A DNA stretch of 24,687 bases from Punctularia strigosozonata HHB-11173 SS5 (GCF_000264995.1 NW_006767459.1:1-24687), one strand, 5' to 3'; shown: positions 1 through 11,903, counted from the stretch's first letter. The notes: generated from the sequence alone by a model not told the origin. Numbers and translations: made by a program.

Positions 1-457
1 CGTAATCGGAGGGCTGCCCCTTGCTCTGTAAGATGCCGTAACGTCACCGTCAGAAGAGGTGATGCGACCGCGGCGGGTGGTTCGAGCCGCGCCACCAACC
101 AGCAGGGACGATCGAGCTCGATGCGAACGTTCAGCGGGCATAGTTGACGGAAATGATCCTTGCGATCAACGCTTGAGATGGTGAGATGGTGAGGGCGTTC
201 AACGCTATGAGCTAAAGTGAGCATACACGGAGGCATACTTGAGCGGTACGGAAAGCACAATAGACGGAGATGGGTGTCAAGGGCGATATTCTAAGACAAA
301 AAGGCAAGTTAGGCTCACCGTCGATTCATTGCCTATGCCACGACGTCACATTCCCATCATCGGCCGATGACAGAACGGTCACCGTCCAGCCACAATAAAA
401 CGTGGATGCGAACACGGCAGCAACGATATCGTGTTTGGTCAGAGCCGCGCGAAGACA
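1..457 (-). repeat. Left arm of near-identical long inverted repeat
   Basis: Read on the minus strand this segment matches 24005-24462. By eye I find one substitution and one 1-nt indel across about 458 bp, with similarity stopping abruptly after the shared GAAGACA at 451-457. The arm runs off the left edge of the window, so its full length is unknown. In the right-hand copy the same sequence lies just upstream of a RING-type gene 5' end, so a minus-strand copy of that gene may lie just outside the window. Diverged members of the family occur at 10301-10983, 11218-11900 and about 23085-23610. Confidence 0.93.
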
Positions 458-2301
458 GCCGGACATAAGTACACGAAGCCGGGGTGGGAAAATTCGACGA
501 CAACAGTGACAATGCCGTTGCGCGGCGTGGGTGTAAGGGGGGGAGTTGTACGGATCGCGCACGATTCCTTTATTTCGATCGATGGAAGAGTAGCAGGGCG
601 GACTTAGGTGTCCATCCGAAAGATAGCGTCGCGACGGATTCGTAAAACTAACTTCAGACCTGCGGGTCGTTCAGTGCAGGAGCCGAGCGCCGCTGTCTGA
701 ACTTTCCGCTGCCTAAGGACTATCACTGCATTTCTGAATGAGGAGTGATGCCAGTCCTGCAGGAGTCGACGAGAGACAGTTTGATGCCGGGCACGACAGT
801 GTACGACAGTTCCTCGCGTCTCCAGCAAGTCGCAGTCATAGTGGCGAGACGCGATACCTCGGGTACAAGATCCACCGTCTTTCCTATGCATGTCGCCTGT
901 ATGTTAACAAGCGACTATGAACCATCCGCAGGGTCACGCGGCCCTCCGTTATGCCCAAGAGCAAGGCGTCACAAGCATGGCATGACACTGGGTTAAGATG
1001 AGCACGGAACGGAAGATGGTAGCGGCCCCAAAATATCCTGATGACGGCTGTCTTGGATAACGTACATGCCCAAGCCAGAGTATAGTACCACCCCATGGCG
1101 GACGGCGAGCTCGACGTTCCGCTACGTCGCACGGGCGCGAAGAGTGGCGTCGCGACCGTCGCAATTTTCACGACGACCGTAGTCATTGACTCCCCCCGCT
1201 TTTTGGCCTTGCCGTCTGCGACGAGTGCAAACTGTGCATCGTCACTACGAACATCACCCCGCAATGACATAGAGACCGCTGGTAGGGTAGGCGAGCTTCA
1301 ATAGGCTTGCATCTGCAGATCCCAACCGGCGTCGCAGTCGAGAACGGAAGTTGGAAGGCAGCGCTATAGAGGCACGTCCGGTCAAATGCGTGACGAAGCG
1401 CCGTCGGGTCGCTCACCATCCAAGCGGAGCCTACCTGCGGCCTTCTTCAAGCGGACCACGACGCTTGAGGCGGAAGGCAGAGAAAAAAGGAAAGCCGTAG
1501 CCTCCTGGTCAGATATCGATGTTTGAACATGCGGGAGAAAACAAACGACAGCACAAACGTGATCTAGCCGCATCCGGGGAGATCCACACCACGGTCGACG
1601 TTGGTGCTGCCGGATTTGATCGTTGTATTGGAGGTACAAACGGAACACTAGTAGAGTTGTGGGTACTTCCGTAGTCCGCAATGGAAAGACCAAGGGAGAG
1701 GAAAGCTGGAAGCATCGGTGCAAAAGCGTTGCAAGAGTACAACGACCTGCCCGAGTCAGCGTTCGTTGTGCGAGCAAGACTCGGAGACTCAGAGAACGTA
1801 CCGGCATTACCCTGCCATAACAGCCGCCCTACGCCCTACCGGACTCATCTCGACGTAGACAAAAGGTAGGGTAGGGCATGGAGGGAACAAAGAGATAGAG
1901 GACGTTGGGAGCGAAGTCGTAGTCACATGCAAGAGGCGACGCTATCACTCCAGCCCGAGAACCTGAGCGCGGTGCTTCCTCTTGGCATTGCATCAATTGT
2001 CTTAACTCTTCGCGTTGCTCTGAACTATAACGGATATCTCCCGGTGCCATCGTATCAGACACCTACGCATTGTTGTGTACGGGCGGTGAATGCCCCGTCC
2101 TCGTCCGACATCGTGAAACTGTGGCATCGCGATGTGAGCACAAATTATCTGATTGTTTTCGATACGGCTTTTGACAACCGTCACTTTTCTCTGTATGCGC
2201 TCAGGACTACTCATTGCTGGACTCAATTGGGATGTGTTGCCATATTGTTCCTCATCAATGTATATTCACGTTTGATACATGTCCGGTTCCCCTCGCTAAC
2301 C
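458..2301. other. No recognisable gene
   Basis: Several short open frames occur on both strands, none longer than about 140 codons before the frame that enters the next gene. None shows a family motif, and I could not join them into exons. A frame open from ATG 1927 runs into the gene that follows, but its first 125 codons look non-coding. CTAAC at about 2296-2300 and CTGCCAG at 2314-2320 resemble a branch point and acceptor, so an intron may end inside this boundary. Confidence 0.5.
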
Positions 2302-3340
2302 ATGACTTCCCCTCTGCCAGGCTCTGCTCGACGGGCAGCTTTTTTTCTACCTCTACCACTCCCGGATCGTCAACTCGTGCTCACCTTACATCGTGATCTG
2401 TCATTAGTCGTGGCGAACGAGCCTGTCTCGTACACTGTCCCGATTGGCGCTCGTCTGCATCGTCGCGCTCGAGCTCATGAGGCTCGCATCGCTACCCGCC
2501 CATACCCTCGTACAACACAGCGTAGCACGGTACGATCGACGACCCCCATTGAAACACCCTCCTCCGGTCCTTTCAGGGCGCCAAGTCCTGCCGCTAGGGC
2601 GGCTACCCCTGGTCCCGTTAGGGCACCCAGCACAAGGCGGTCCTCCAGAAATCGCACAGTGTCACCTGGGTTGAAACATGGCACTGCGACGCTGGCTGAT
2701 AGCGAAGATAGCTCTGCTTCATCCGGTGCATCACCGTCCCGAGAATCGACGCCGACGGTCCCTCGTCGCGTTGAATTCGAAACATCGTTCCAAGAACACG
2801 ATCCCGTACCAAGGCCCATCGGGAGCGCCGGTCGTCCCCGAAGCGGCGGCTACACTCTCCGTACCAAGATGGGATTGAAGGACAAGGCTTACAAATCCAT
2901 TCAGGTAAGCGATAATCAAACCCGACCCATGCTGCCTCCTGAGATTACTTCAAGCGCGATGTCAACAAGGTCGTCTCGCAATGGCTCCATCACGCGCATA
3001 CCGTCTCGAAGCAGCCCGCGGGAGCGGTCGAGCGCGCCAAGCACCAAGTAAGCCAGGCGCTTCACCGAACGCTCCGCTTCCCATGACTCACGTTCTGCAG
3101 CTCATAGAGTTACGTCCGGAGTTCGTCAATAAGTACGAGGATGCGTGGCCCCTTGACGATTTGATCTCAAGGCGGCTCGCGTACACGGCGCGAGAAATCA
3201 AGAAGGGCATCAGTAAGCCGCAGGACCCAGCATTCCACGATAACGTGAAGGTCAGGCCTTGCTCCTCGAGGATATCTGCGTTCGTTATCTGACCAACAAC
3301 TTAGTCTCTTCCGGCCCAGTCCATTCTGGGAGCCTTGTAA
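2302..3340 (+). CDS. Hypothetical Ser/Arg/Pro-rich protein, four exons
   Basis: Family not recognised. Proposed exons are 2302-2904, 2955-3047, 3101-3250 and 3305-3340. The introns are 50, 53 and 54 nt, all phase 0 with GT..AG ends, and the last two contain CTGAC or TGACTCAC-like branch points. The product would be about 293 aa. The first 200 residues are low-complexity and rich in S, R, P, T and A, with repeated APS/TPG/RSS-like motifs, so probably disordered. The part from exon 2 on is compact and charged, with segments such as DVNKVVSQWLHH and LIELRPEFVNKYEDAWPLDD, and looks structured. The start is uncertain: the frame is open back to ATG 1927, and an upstream exon is possible. No catalytic motif is visible. 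A short spacer and a dispersed repeat separate it from the next gene. Confidence 0.55.
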
Positions 3341-3526
3341 CATGCTCGACCAGCGGCCACAATGTGTTGTGCCTATGATGGTAATCTGTAGCGGGTAACA
3401 GTTGGCTCCGCATCTTCACAACGACGCGCGGATTATTATTATGTACGGGTGACAATCAGTTCCGCAGATCAACAGTGTCGTGCGAGATAGTTACGGCACA
3501 GCGCCCGAAGATACGCCCGCTGTTTG

Positions 3527-3757
3527 TGCTGTGTGCAACTATATCACTATATCGCAGCGATTGCGGCTGGCAGGACGAGCTCTCCTCAGATACAACAGCC
3601 GGTACAATAAGGAACAACGGAGGGGCGCATCGATGTTAGTGCGGTGTCAGCGCGACGCGTTCCCCGCGATTCCGGTACTCACGATTCGCCTTCGCCGAGA
3701 TCCGCCCGCGGAACAATAAGCAAAAATAAGTACAACAAGGCGGCTTGCAATTGTATT
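3527..3757 (+). repeat. Dispersed repeat, copy A
   Basis: The reverse complement of about 23693-23901 aligns over the whole length, starting near GCAACTATATCGCAG and ending near CGGCTTGCAATTGTA. This copy carries an 8-bp duplication (ACTATATC twice) that the other lacks. The motif ACAATAAG recurs inside both copies (near 3604 and 3713 here). The open frames here are frameshifted between copies, so it looks non-coding. No terminal inverted repeat was seen. It sits in the spacer between two genes. Confidence 0.75.
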
Positions 3758-3883
3758 GGGGGGGGGGCACACGCGGACCAGTAGAGTTGAAGGTAGCGTC
3801 GTCTCGTACCAACGGACCACATAAACAGAGGAGAAGGGCCCAACGCTGGACTCAGAGAGCCCCAACCCTTCCTGCTGTCCATC

Positions 3884-5615
3884 ATGCTGGTCTCAGGAAC
3901 TTGGTCTCGAGGGTCCCGGGGCCCATACCAATGCGCCGGACGCATCATGACGCCGAACATACCGACATACGCCCTCGCTTTCTCCCCAGACGGCTCTTTG
4001 CTGGCGCGAGGAGGTAAGTCAGAAGTTTCCAGGCCGGCCTACAAGTGCATCCTCTGAAATCCAAGTTAGGCGAGGCAGGTCTCGACATCAACGATTTAAT
4101 CACCAGGAAACGAATTGCAGGCATGCCCCACGAGGTCCCGCCCAGCGCTTATGGCCCCGTAGTGGCGCTGAAATGGGCGTCCATACAAGGCCAGCCCGAT
4201 ATGCTGTTTATTGGAACGAAGCATGGTGTCGTCTTCGCCTGGCAACAGAATCGCGTAAGTTTACTCCACCTCATGGCAGGTTAACGTCCTGACTGTCACG
4301 AAAGGCCGTTTACGAGGAGTGCCATGTGTTCCGGGTGCCCGAGGGCGGCGAGATCCTTTCGATGGCGGTTCGGTCCAGCCCTAGTCAAATCCAACTGGTC
4401 CTCAGCACCGCCAATGGCGTTCTTGCATCCTACGACGTCCGTCCTAACAGACTTTGGAAGGAATGGAGCCAAAAATTAGTTGAAATCGAGCCTCGCACCA
4501 TCGAGTTTGCGACGAGCGGAAAGAGCATCATCATCTTCTCGACGTACTCCGGCCAAATGTATGCAATGACGTCTTATCTTGGGTGACGTGCTAATGCCTG
4601 CCAGACACGGATTCCTGAACGGAGAAGGACTTTGGGATCACGGGCCGCGCCTAGACAAGCTCATGTGAGCAGTCGTGCAAGTGGCCTGATCGCTCACCAG
4701 ACATTGAAATAGTGGCCGTGTCACCGTCAACGAGAATGGCGAAGTTGCGATCAACGACAGCGTGAACTTCTGCATACACGATAGTCGAACTGGGGTTCTC
4801 CTCGCAATGTTTCACTCGGGAATCAAGGTATCGACGGTCCCGAAACATGTTTTGTTTGGGGAAGACGAGGAGATTGTGATGGCTGGCAGTGACGCCGGAA
4901 GCATCTATGTCTTTCAGAAGACTGGCCATGGGCTCGAGCAGGTATTGACGAACGGGAATTGCTGTAACCAGATTGTGGCAGTAAGTCAGGCAAAGTGACT
5001 TCGTTGGTAAGAAATACACCGATGCTCATGCTAGTCGGCAGACGCTCAGTACAGCCTCCATGAACTATATTGCATGCGCTACATCCTCAACGACCAGCGT
5101 CGGGGCGGTCGCGGTGTGGACACGCAAACGCGAAGTTGCTGTTGGAGTCAGCATGCTGGGACCGCTTTGGCGGCTGTTATGGCAGATCTGGTGGCTTTTC
5201 AGAAGCGGCAACGCCTGGTTATTGAGACCGGCGTTACACATCATTTCCAGTTCGACATTGCGTGCCCTCTCCTGGTCGTTTGCCCTCTTGTCGAACATCC
5301 TCATCTGGCTGGCAAAGGTATGCCTCGGATTATCACTCTTGCTAGTCATCGTACACTTCCTATGGTCTAAGTTGAGGGTAAGCATGCAATGTGGTCAGCA
5401 GGTGGTGTTGCTAAAGACAAGAATAGGGCGACATTCCTGAGGTGATGAAGTATGCCATCGAGACTGCGGAGTGGGTGATATGGCCCATCATCGTCGCGGG
5501 GAGCAAACACATTGCGAACTTCATAGTCGAGATCATCAGACTGCACTCATCGCGGGAGGTGTGCGAATGGCAAGCAGTGACATACGAATTGCCACGGTTG
5601 AACATTTGGGTATAG
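3884..5615 (+). CDS. WD40-like protein with hydrophobic C-terminal region
   Basis: Seven exons can be joined in frame: 3884-4013, 4070-4254, 4305-4558, 4605-4664, 4713-4980, 5042-5377 and 5427-5615. The introns are 46-61 nt with GT..AG ends, and the product is about 473 aa. The N-terminal 330 residues have WD40-type features: ALAFSPDGSLLARGG near residues 29-43, then VFAWQQNR, then GSDAGSIYVFQKTG. From about residue 338 the sequence turns strongly hydrophobic, with tryptophan-rich and leucine-rich segments to about 407 and another in the last exon (WVIWPIIVAG). This suggests a beta-propeller anchored to a membrane, a layout inferred here rather than known. The start ATG 3884 is the first in-frame candidate after the repeat. 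The frame is open a little upstream, so a 5' exon could be missing. The 3' end is also uncertain: a donor-like GTATAG at 5610 overlaps the stop. Confidence 0.68.
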
Positions 5616-6097
5616 TATCAGTGAAAGCCATCTGTACATATATGATTGTTGCTGTTCTCGGCATCTGTAGCGTCCTTGTTCGCGACCATTTATGCTTTCC
5701 AGTACATTACCAGACGGAGAACACGTCCATGTATGCTAGGTGGTAAACGAGCGTTTCCAGGTGCGGGAGAGCAACCCGAGCTCGCGAAACAACATTTCCA
5801 ACACACTGTATTCAGCCACACCTTGCAGATACGACGCGGATGCACAAAAGTTGAGTGTGGTGGCGCAAGAAACGCGCGCGCGCCAATACTTTTGCAAACA
5901 GCAATAATACAACGCGATCCTTTTCTGGAACAAGACGAGCGGTGGCGTATGCATGTGACCAATACATCCCCAAGACAGCATCGATGGATACATTGGTGAC
6001 ATATCGAGTATCGTCCTTGTAAATTGCATTGAGGCGAGCGCTGCATCGTATTTAACAGGTTCCGAACTTATACCATCTGGTTCTTACTCTTCCGCTA
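5616..6097. other. Intergenic; upstream region of transposase
   Basis: No gene is supported. Hydrophobic open frames at 5640-5750 might be a last exon of the preceding WD40-like gene, but no splice join keeps the frame. A TATTTAA-like stretch lies at about 6049-6055, some 45 bp before the transposase ATG, which is a weak promoter candidate. I searched for CACTA-type termini here and did not find a convincing one. Confidence 0.4.
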
Positions 6098-9000
6098 ATG
6101 CCTGCTCGCTCCTACACGGCGCTCAAGCGGGCGGGGCGCCTCCAAGCCTTGCATGATACTCCTCTATCTCCCGACGTCGCCTCCGACGTGAATGCAGCAG
6201 ACACACTAACTCAGGAGGTCTTCGGCCTCACAGTTGCGGACGACGGCATCATTTCTGATTCACGTCCCGGGCCCTTATGGGCGTCACGACAGGCAAAGCT
6301 TCCTGATGCAGCGATCTCTTCCACCGCCCATATTGTGGACTCACTGAACGATGTCATTCGGGTGTCAATTCCAGCATCCGATCCTAGTCCCCCCGCATCG
6401 GCGGGAGCTGCGATGGCTGAGTCCGGGTCAACCATTTCCCCTGCTGTCCCCACACCGACCGGAACCGTCGCCGACGCATCGTCCACGTTCACCGGGCATT
6501 CGACACGCTTTGAGCGGAGAAGTGACAACCTAACGCGCCGTGCAATTGTTTGTTTGAACCACATCGAGATGGACATTTCATTGTACATGGAGCGCAAACG
6601 GGTCTTAGATGTCGACAGATCACTCAACTCTTTTCTCGAGTTGAGAGACCGTCTAGATCGCATCAAGGAGAACGTTGCTGGCATCACCCGGAGGATTGAC
6701 GCTGTTATCGATGGGAAACGGCGAGTTGAGGGTCAGCTTGCCGTCCTTTACAGCGAACTTGAAAGATGGAAGGACCAGATTAAGCTGGGACCTGCGTCTT
6801 GCGTGTATGACTCTGGTGTGTTCTGACTTGGTTGTATACTCCTTGGCCTCATTTCCTTGCAGGACACCATTTCGATCATCCTGTCGATAAGCTCTCTACC
6901 TTTGCTCAGGTTCTTTTGGTCTTGGTGGTATTTTGCCGCATCATCATGCGCATCAGCGAACGTGACGGCGATTTTATTCTTGGCCTACTGTCTATCGCGA
7001 TGGCCCTCCTTCCCACTGGTTTTCATAATCCATTTGCGTCAGGACCCAGTCGTGAATTACCGAGGACTCTGAGCGCAGTTCTCAACCTCTTCAAACTCGA
7101 TGGACAGTTTCTCACCTACGCCACGTGCACAGAATGTCACCAAACCCATCCGCCTGACAGATCAGGCATATATCCTCAGTATTGCACGAATCAGCCCGTT
7201 CCCGGAACCGCTTGCCGTGCACAGTTGCTGAATGCGGGTGGAAATCCTATCAAACCGTTCCAATACCATCTATTCTGCGACTATCTCGCTGGCATCTTTT
7301 CAAATCGTGAGCTGGAGGAAGCCATCGATGCCTGTACCCGGAGTACAGGCCGTAGTTCCTCCACGCCAGGTGCAATTCACGGGCCTTTTGATGCACGTTT
7401 CATCAAGGAATTCAAAGGCCCCGATGGGAAACCTTTCTCTGTTCGTCCTATGGGTCCCGATGGTCATCCGGGGTCTGAAAGCCGTCTGTTCTTTTCCCTT
7501 TTTGTTGATTTCTTCAACGTCGAATGGTCTAATCTCCATGGAAACAAGAACTCTACAGGCGTCATCGCCTTAGCATGCCTCAATCTCCCAATTGGGGTCC
7601 GATACGCCCCTGAAAATCTCTATCTTGCTGCTCTGGTCCCAGGTCCTCAAGAGCCATCCCTAACAGCTCTGAATCATTACATCCGACCCATTATAGACGA
7701 TTTCGTCACTGGCTGGCATGACGGTTTCTTTCTGTCCCGCACTGCATGTTACAACAGTGGCCGTCTCGCCCGAGTAGCCCTTGCTAACGCTGTGTGCGAT
7801 CTACCAGCTGCTCGGAAAATAGCGTCCTTAGCGCCGTCAATATCGAAGAAGTTTTGCAGTGTATGCAATTGTTGGCATCCTGTGGACCCAACAGACCGCC
7901 GATGGCGATTGACCAAACTGGGCAGGGTCGATTACCAGCAGTGGCGTTGTCGGAACGTTGCCGAGATGCGCGTTGCGGCGGAGAAATGGAGAGATGCTAC
8001 GTCCGAGGAACAGCGGACGCGGCTTTTTCTTGAAACGGGTGTGCGCTGGTCCGAACTTTGGCGGCTACCGTACTGGGATCCGACCCAACAACTCGTTGTT
8101 GACAGCATGCATTGTCTTCTCGAGGGTCTAGCTCACTTTCACTACGTTTCAGTACTGCGCCTAACAGAAAGTGAGGCTTTCGCGAAGGTCAAAGGTCGTC
8201 CTGCCTTCCACTACGAGTTCCAAATTCCCGAAGTTGACGACGAATCCTTGCTTCCGGTCCCAAATCCCCCCTTTCCACCACGGAATGCCTCATGGACAAG
8301 TGCTAATGTCAAGGACATCGAGCGAATACATCGCGACCTTATTTCGGAAATCGCGGCTATCGATGAGACCGATGACGATGACGAGCAGGAGGACAAGGAC
8401 GGTGACATGGGCCACCCCCTGACATTGCAGGCGCTGGAGGACCGGCTGCGGAAACGGTCGCTACGAGCACTAACTTTTGTTGCCGTGGATGATCTTCGCC
8501 TCCCCATCCCCCCACCTAGCCATCGGCGACCCCAGAATCTTAAGCCTCAAAGGCACGAGCTAGCGAAGGCCCTGGTGGGATGGGTGTGTCTCTTGTCTGA
8601 TTGACCTGAATCTACGGACTCATGTTCTTCAGCGTCGGCAGCACCCCTGGAGGTCGTCGACTCCGTTGATCCGAACATCAGACCCGGAAGTATTGAAGAA
8701 GCTTCGCAAAGTCATCAAAACGACAACACGGCCGTCCTGGATCCAATCCGTACCTGCTAACTTCGGGTCGGCTGCCGCTGGCAGCGTAAAAGCTGACGAA
8801 TGGCGTACGCTGTTCCGCATATACCTTCCGCTCACCCTCATCATCATGTGGGGTGAAGCTGCACCTACCGACCCTCATAAGCTTGCGCCATTTCTTGACC
8901 ACACCATGTCGCTTGTCTGTGCCCTATCTCTTGCATGTCGACGTGTTACCAGTGAAGCTATGGCAACTGCATATCGCAAGTCCATCGCCGACTATGTGTC

Positions 9001-9885
9001 CCGCTTACCGACGCTCTATCCGGACCTTGTCCCCCGATCTAATCATCATATGGCCTTTCATATCTATGATTTCCTTCTTTTGTTTGGACCTGTACACTCG
9101 TGGTGGTGCTTTCCGTTTGAACGGCTAATAGGATGGCTTCAGAACACTCCACACAACCATCGGCTAGGTCACATCATTTGACACCTCATTGAGAACAGGA
9201 CTCATTTTTATCCCGTCCAGGTTTCCTTGAAGGCACCGTACACCGCGCCTGTGTCGCAGCTGGCAATTTCAGGCGGTGGTTACGTCGGCCTGAGTCTCCT
9301 GAATCTCTTCGTCAGTGCGAAGATTTATTCCGACGAATCTACGGCACCCAGCCTGACGATCATCCTGGCTTGTTCGAAGAACGGTTCGCCTGCGAGGAAG
9401 AACTGGCACCGAAAGTACAGACATCGGTACCGCTGGATCTCCAGCACCTTGTTCCGGATGGCCGGAGGTTCATATATCAGCGAGCACGTCTTCGCGCGCA
9501 TGGCACAATATACGCTCGCTCCAGGACTCATCGAGGCAATAGCCAGATAGCCTTCCACCCGAGCGGCGATCCGAAAGAGACTCTTGTTCCGGGAACTATT
9601 GAGTATATCTTCGCGTTAGAAGACTCCTTCTCCTTTGCTGTTCGGAGGTTCAAGTCCCTAGCGCCGGAGACGCACGATTCTTTCAATCGCTGGCTGGAGT
9701 TTCCGGCGAAGCTTTGGTCTGCAGAGCAGGAGGAACAACTTGAAATCGTCACCGTGAACTCGGTGTCGTGCCAATTTGCACTCCTTCAACTCTCAGAGAA
9801 GACCGTTGTGGTCCTTCAGCTCCATAGGGTACGCATCGCTCACCCCGGGAGTTTAGGATGCTGATAACGTTATTTCACAGTATTG
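6098..9885 (+). CDS. Plavaka/Tnp2-type CACTA-like DDE transposase
   Basis: The exons 6098-6815, 6863-8583, 8633-9167 and 9221-9828 join in frame through introns of 47, 49 and 53 nt. A further 52-nt intron leads to a two-codon last exon (Tyr-stop), giving about 1195 aa. Residues 1-235 are Ser/Thr-rich, then a coiled-coil-like helix. Cysteines at about 328, 331, 347 and 357 (CTEC...C...C) and again near 571-576 (CSVCNC) look like zinc ligands. Candidate catalytic residues are Asp 455 (SLFVDFF), Asp 653 (VVDSMH) and Glu 869 (KADEWRT). This layout matches basidiomycete Plavaka/Transposase_21 proteins recalled from the family. Frames and splice sites are clean, suggesting a young copy. The exception is the extreme 3' end: after the last intron a plausible tail (VVSRPDPERPEWAHMPR) continues in a different frame. 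No terminal repeats were found. Confidence 0.86.
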
Positions 9886-10300
9886 ATGTGGTCAGTCGCC
9901 CAGACCCTGAAAGGCCCGAATGGGCACATATGCCTAGATGATCGACCTGACCGTCAGCATACTCGAAAGCGTAAACTACGGCCGATCGTTCACCATCAAA
10001 CATCCTCGCTTCTCTACCTGATGGTGCTCAACGTGCTGGCTCGGTCCACGCACGTTCCTCCCACAAGTACTTTTCGCCCGGTCCATAGGACCACGTATGC
10101 CCAACCATAAAACTCAGAAAACGACACGTCAATGCTTGGTAGGTATATAAGTAGTCTACGATATGCTCATGTACGATACGATTCTCGCCCCGGCTCAACT
10201 TAAGACTTACAACGGTCTATCGTCCGAGCCTCTTGAGAGTCTGTCTGACCGTGTGACAACACCTTCGCTCGTGACCGTGTGCAGCACACTGGGTAGCCAT
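9886..10300. other. Intergenic after transposase
   Basis: No gene is supported. A TATA-like TATATAAG lies at about 10144-10151, but no coding start that I trust follows it. The stretch should contain the 3' end of the transposon, yet I could not identify a terminal repeat matching the 5' flank. Confidence 0.4.
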
Positions 10301-10983
10301 CCTATGAGACTGGACTGCATGATCTCCTGTGAGATGTACACGTTGCAGAGGAAGTTGAGCGCTTCAACCAAGGTCTAATAGAACACGTAGTCGATATATT
10401 CATGTACGGGATTGTTCGGTGGTGTTCTTATCGCGATTCTTTGCCATATCGGTGGTCGCGGGCGAACGTCATGCCAAAAATTGTGAACATCCACGAGTTT
10501 CGAGCCGTGACTACATGAGTACGGGGACGGTGTCGGGTAAACGGAAATTCGCCCTTCGCTCTGTATGGTGCCGAAAAGTTGCGACTCGCCGCAGGAGAAC
10601 GTAACGCGACCGCGGAGAGTGGTTTGAGCCGAACCAGTAAAAGGCATCGTGCTCGACTCAACCGATCAACTGGCTTAGTTGATGGAGATCAAAGTTCGTA
10701 CGATGAACGCTCGAAAGGGATGGGATGATGAGAGCGTTAAAGACGATAAGGCAAAGTAAAAGTACACAGAAGCATATTTGAGCAATACCGAGTGCGACGA
10801 ATATCATGAGCCACATCCGAGGACAAAAAGACATCTTAGGCTCACCGTCCATTCGTTGCCCGTGCGACGGCGCCACAGTCCCACAATATTGGGCGAGGAC
10901 AGAACCGTCACCGTACATACAGTCACAATAGCGTGTGAATATTCGGTGGAGGGCCCTGCGTAACGCATGGTCACATCGCAAAT
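10301..10983 (+). repeat. Diverged end-repeat copy, left of gap (683 bp)
   Basis: This block is identical to 11218-11900, which lies on the other side of the run of Ns, with a constant offset of 917. The part from about 10460 to 10983 aligns, with clear divergence, to the inverted repeat at 1-457 in the same orientation. Shared words include ATTTGAGCAATACCGAGTG, TTAGGCTCACCGTC and GAACCGTCACCGT. The part before about 10460 shows no match elsewhere in the window. Confidence 0.9.
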
Positions 10984-11217
10984 NNNNNNNNNNNNNNNNN
11001 NNNNNNNNNNNNNNNNNNNNNNNNNNNNNNNNNNNNNNNNNNNNNNNNNNNNNNNNNNNNNNNNNNNNNNNNNNNNNNNNNNNNNNNNNNNNNNNNNNNN
11101 NNNNNNNNNNNNNNNNNNNNNNNNNNNNNNNNNNNNNNNNNNNNNNNNNNNNNNNNNNNNNNNNNNNNNNNNNNNNNNNNNNNNNNNNNNNNNNNNNNNN
11201 NNNNNNNNNNNNNNNNN
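10984..11217. other. Assembly gap (234 Ns)
   Basis: A run of 234 undetermined bases. Both flanks carry the same 683-bp sequence in the same direction, so the true distance may be zero or negative. Confidence 0.99.
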
Positions 11218-11900
11218 CCTATGAGACTGGACTGCATGATCTCCTGTGAGATGTACACGTTGCAGAGGAAGTTGAGCGCTTCAACCAAGGTCTAATAGAA
11301 CACGTAGTCGATATATTCATGTACGGGATTGTTCGGTGGTGTTCTTATCGCGATTCTTTGCCATATCGGTGGTCGCGGGCGAACGTCATGCCAAAAATTG
11401 TGAACATCCACGAGTTTCGAGCCGTGACTACATGAGTACGGGGACGGTGTCGGGTAAACGGAAATTCGCCCTTCGCTCTGTATGGTGCCGAAAAGTTGCG
11501 ACTCGCCGCAGGAGAACGTAACGCGACCGCGGAGAGTGGTTTGAGCCGAACCAGTAAAAGGCATCGTGCTCGACTCAACCGATCAACTGGCTTAGTTGAT
11601 GGAGATCAAAGTTCGTACGATGAACGCTCGAAAGGGATGGGATGATGAGAGCGTTAAAGACGATAAGGCAAAGTAAAAGTACACAGAAGCATATTTGAGC
11701 AATACCGAGTGCGACGAATATCATGAGCCACATCCGAGGACAAAAAGACATCTTAGGCTCACCGTCCATTCGTTGCCCGTGCGACGGCGCCACAGTCCCA
11801 CAATATTGGGCGAGGACAGAACCGTCACCGTACATACAGTCACAATAGCGTGTGAATATTCGGTGGAGGGCCCTGCGTAACGCATGGTCACATCGCAAAT
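11218..11900 (+). repeat. Second identical 683-bp block, right of gap
   Basis: Same sequence as 10301-10983, as far as I can see without a single difference. Other copies of this family in the window differ at many sites, so perfect identity at a gap points to a duplicated contig end rather than a biological tandem repeat. It belongs to the same family as the inverted repeat arms at the window ends. Confidence 0.9.
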
Positions 11901-11903
11901 ATG

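Noticed and set aside
1927-2301. In-frame N-terminal extension of the first gene from ATG 1927
   Set aside because: The first 125 codons lack the composition of the rest and contain branch-point and acceptor-like signals, so I kept ATG 2302 as the start and noted the doubt.
3755-3767. G homopolymer near 3760
   Set aside because: A single low-complexity run at the edge of a repeat; no sign of function.
5690-6046. Minus-strand Cys-rich open frames
   Set aside because: They look like random translation of non-coding sequence; no spacing of cysteines fits a known finger.
6211-6687. Minus-strand open frame of 158 codons
   Set aside because: It lies opposite exon 1 of the transposase and has no motif of its own.
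8211-8507. Minus-strand Ser/Arg-rich open frame of 98 codons
   Set aside because: It lies opposite an acidic, in-frame part of the Plavaka transposase and is a shadow of it.
5616-10300. CACTA-type terminal inverted repeats around the transposase
   Set aside because: I looked for matching inverted ends in both flanks and found no convincing pair.
10301-11900. Biological tandem duplication
   Set aside because: Perfect identity right at both edges of an N gap is better explained by unmerged contig ends.
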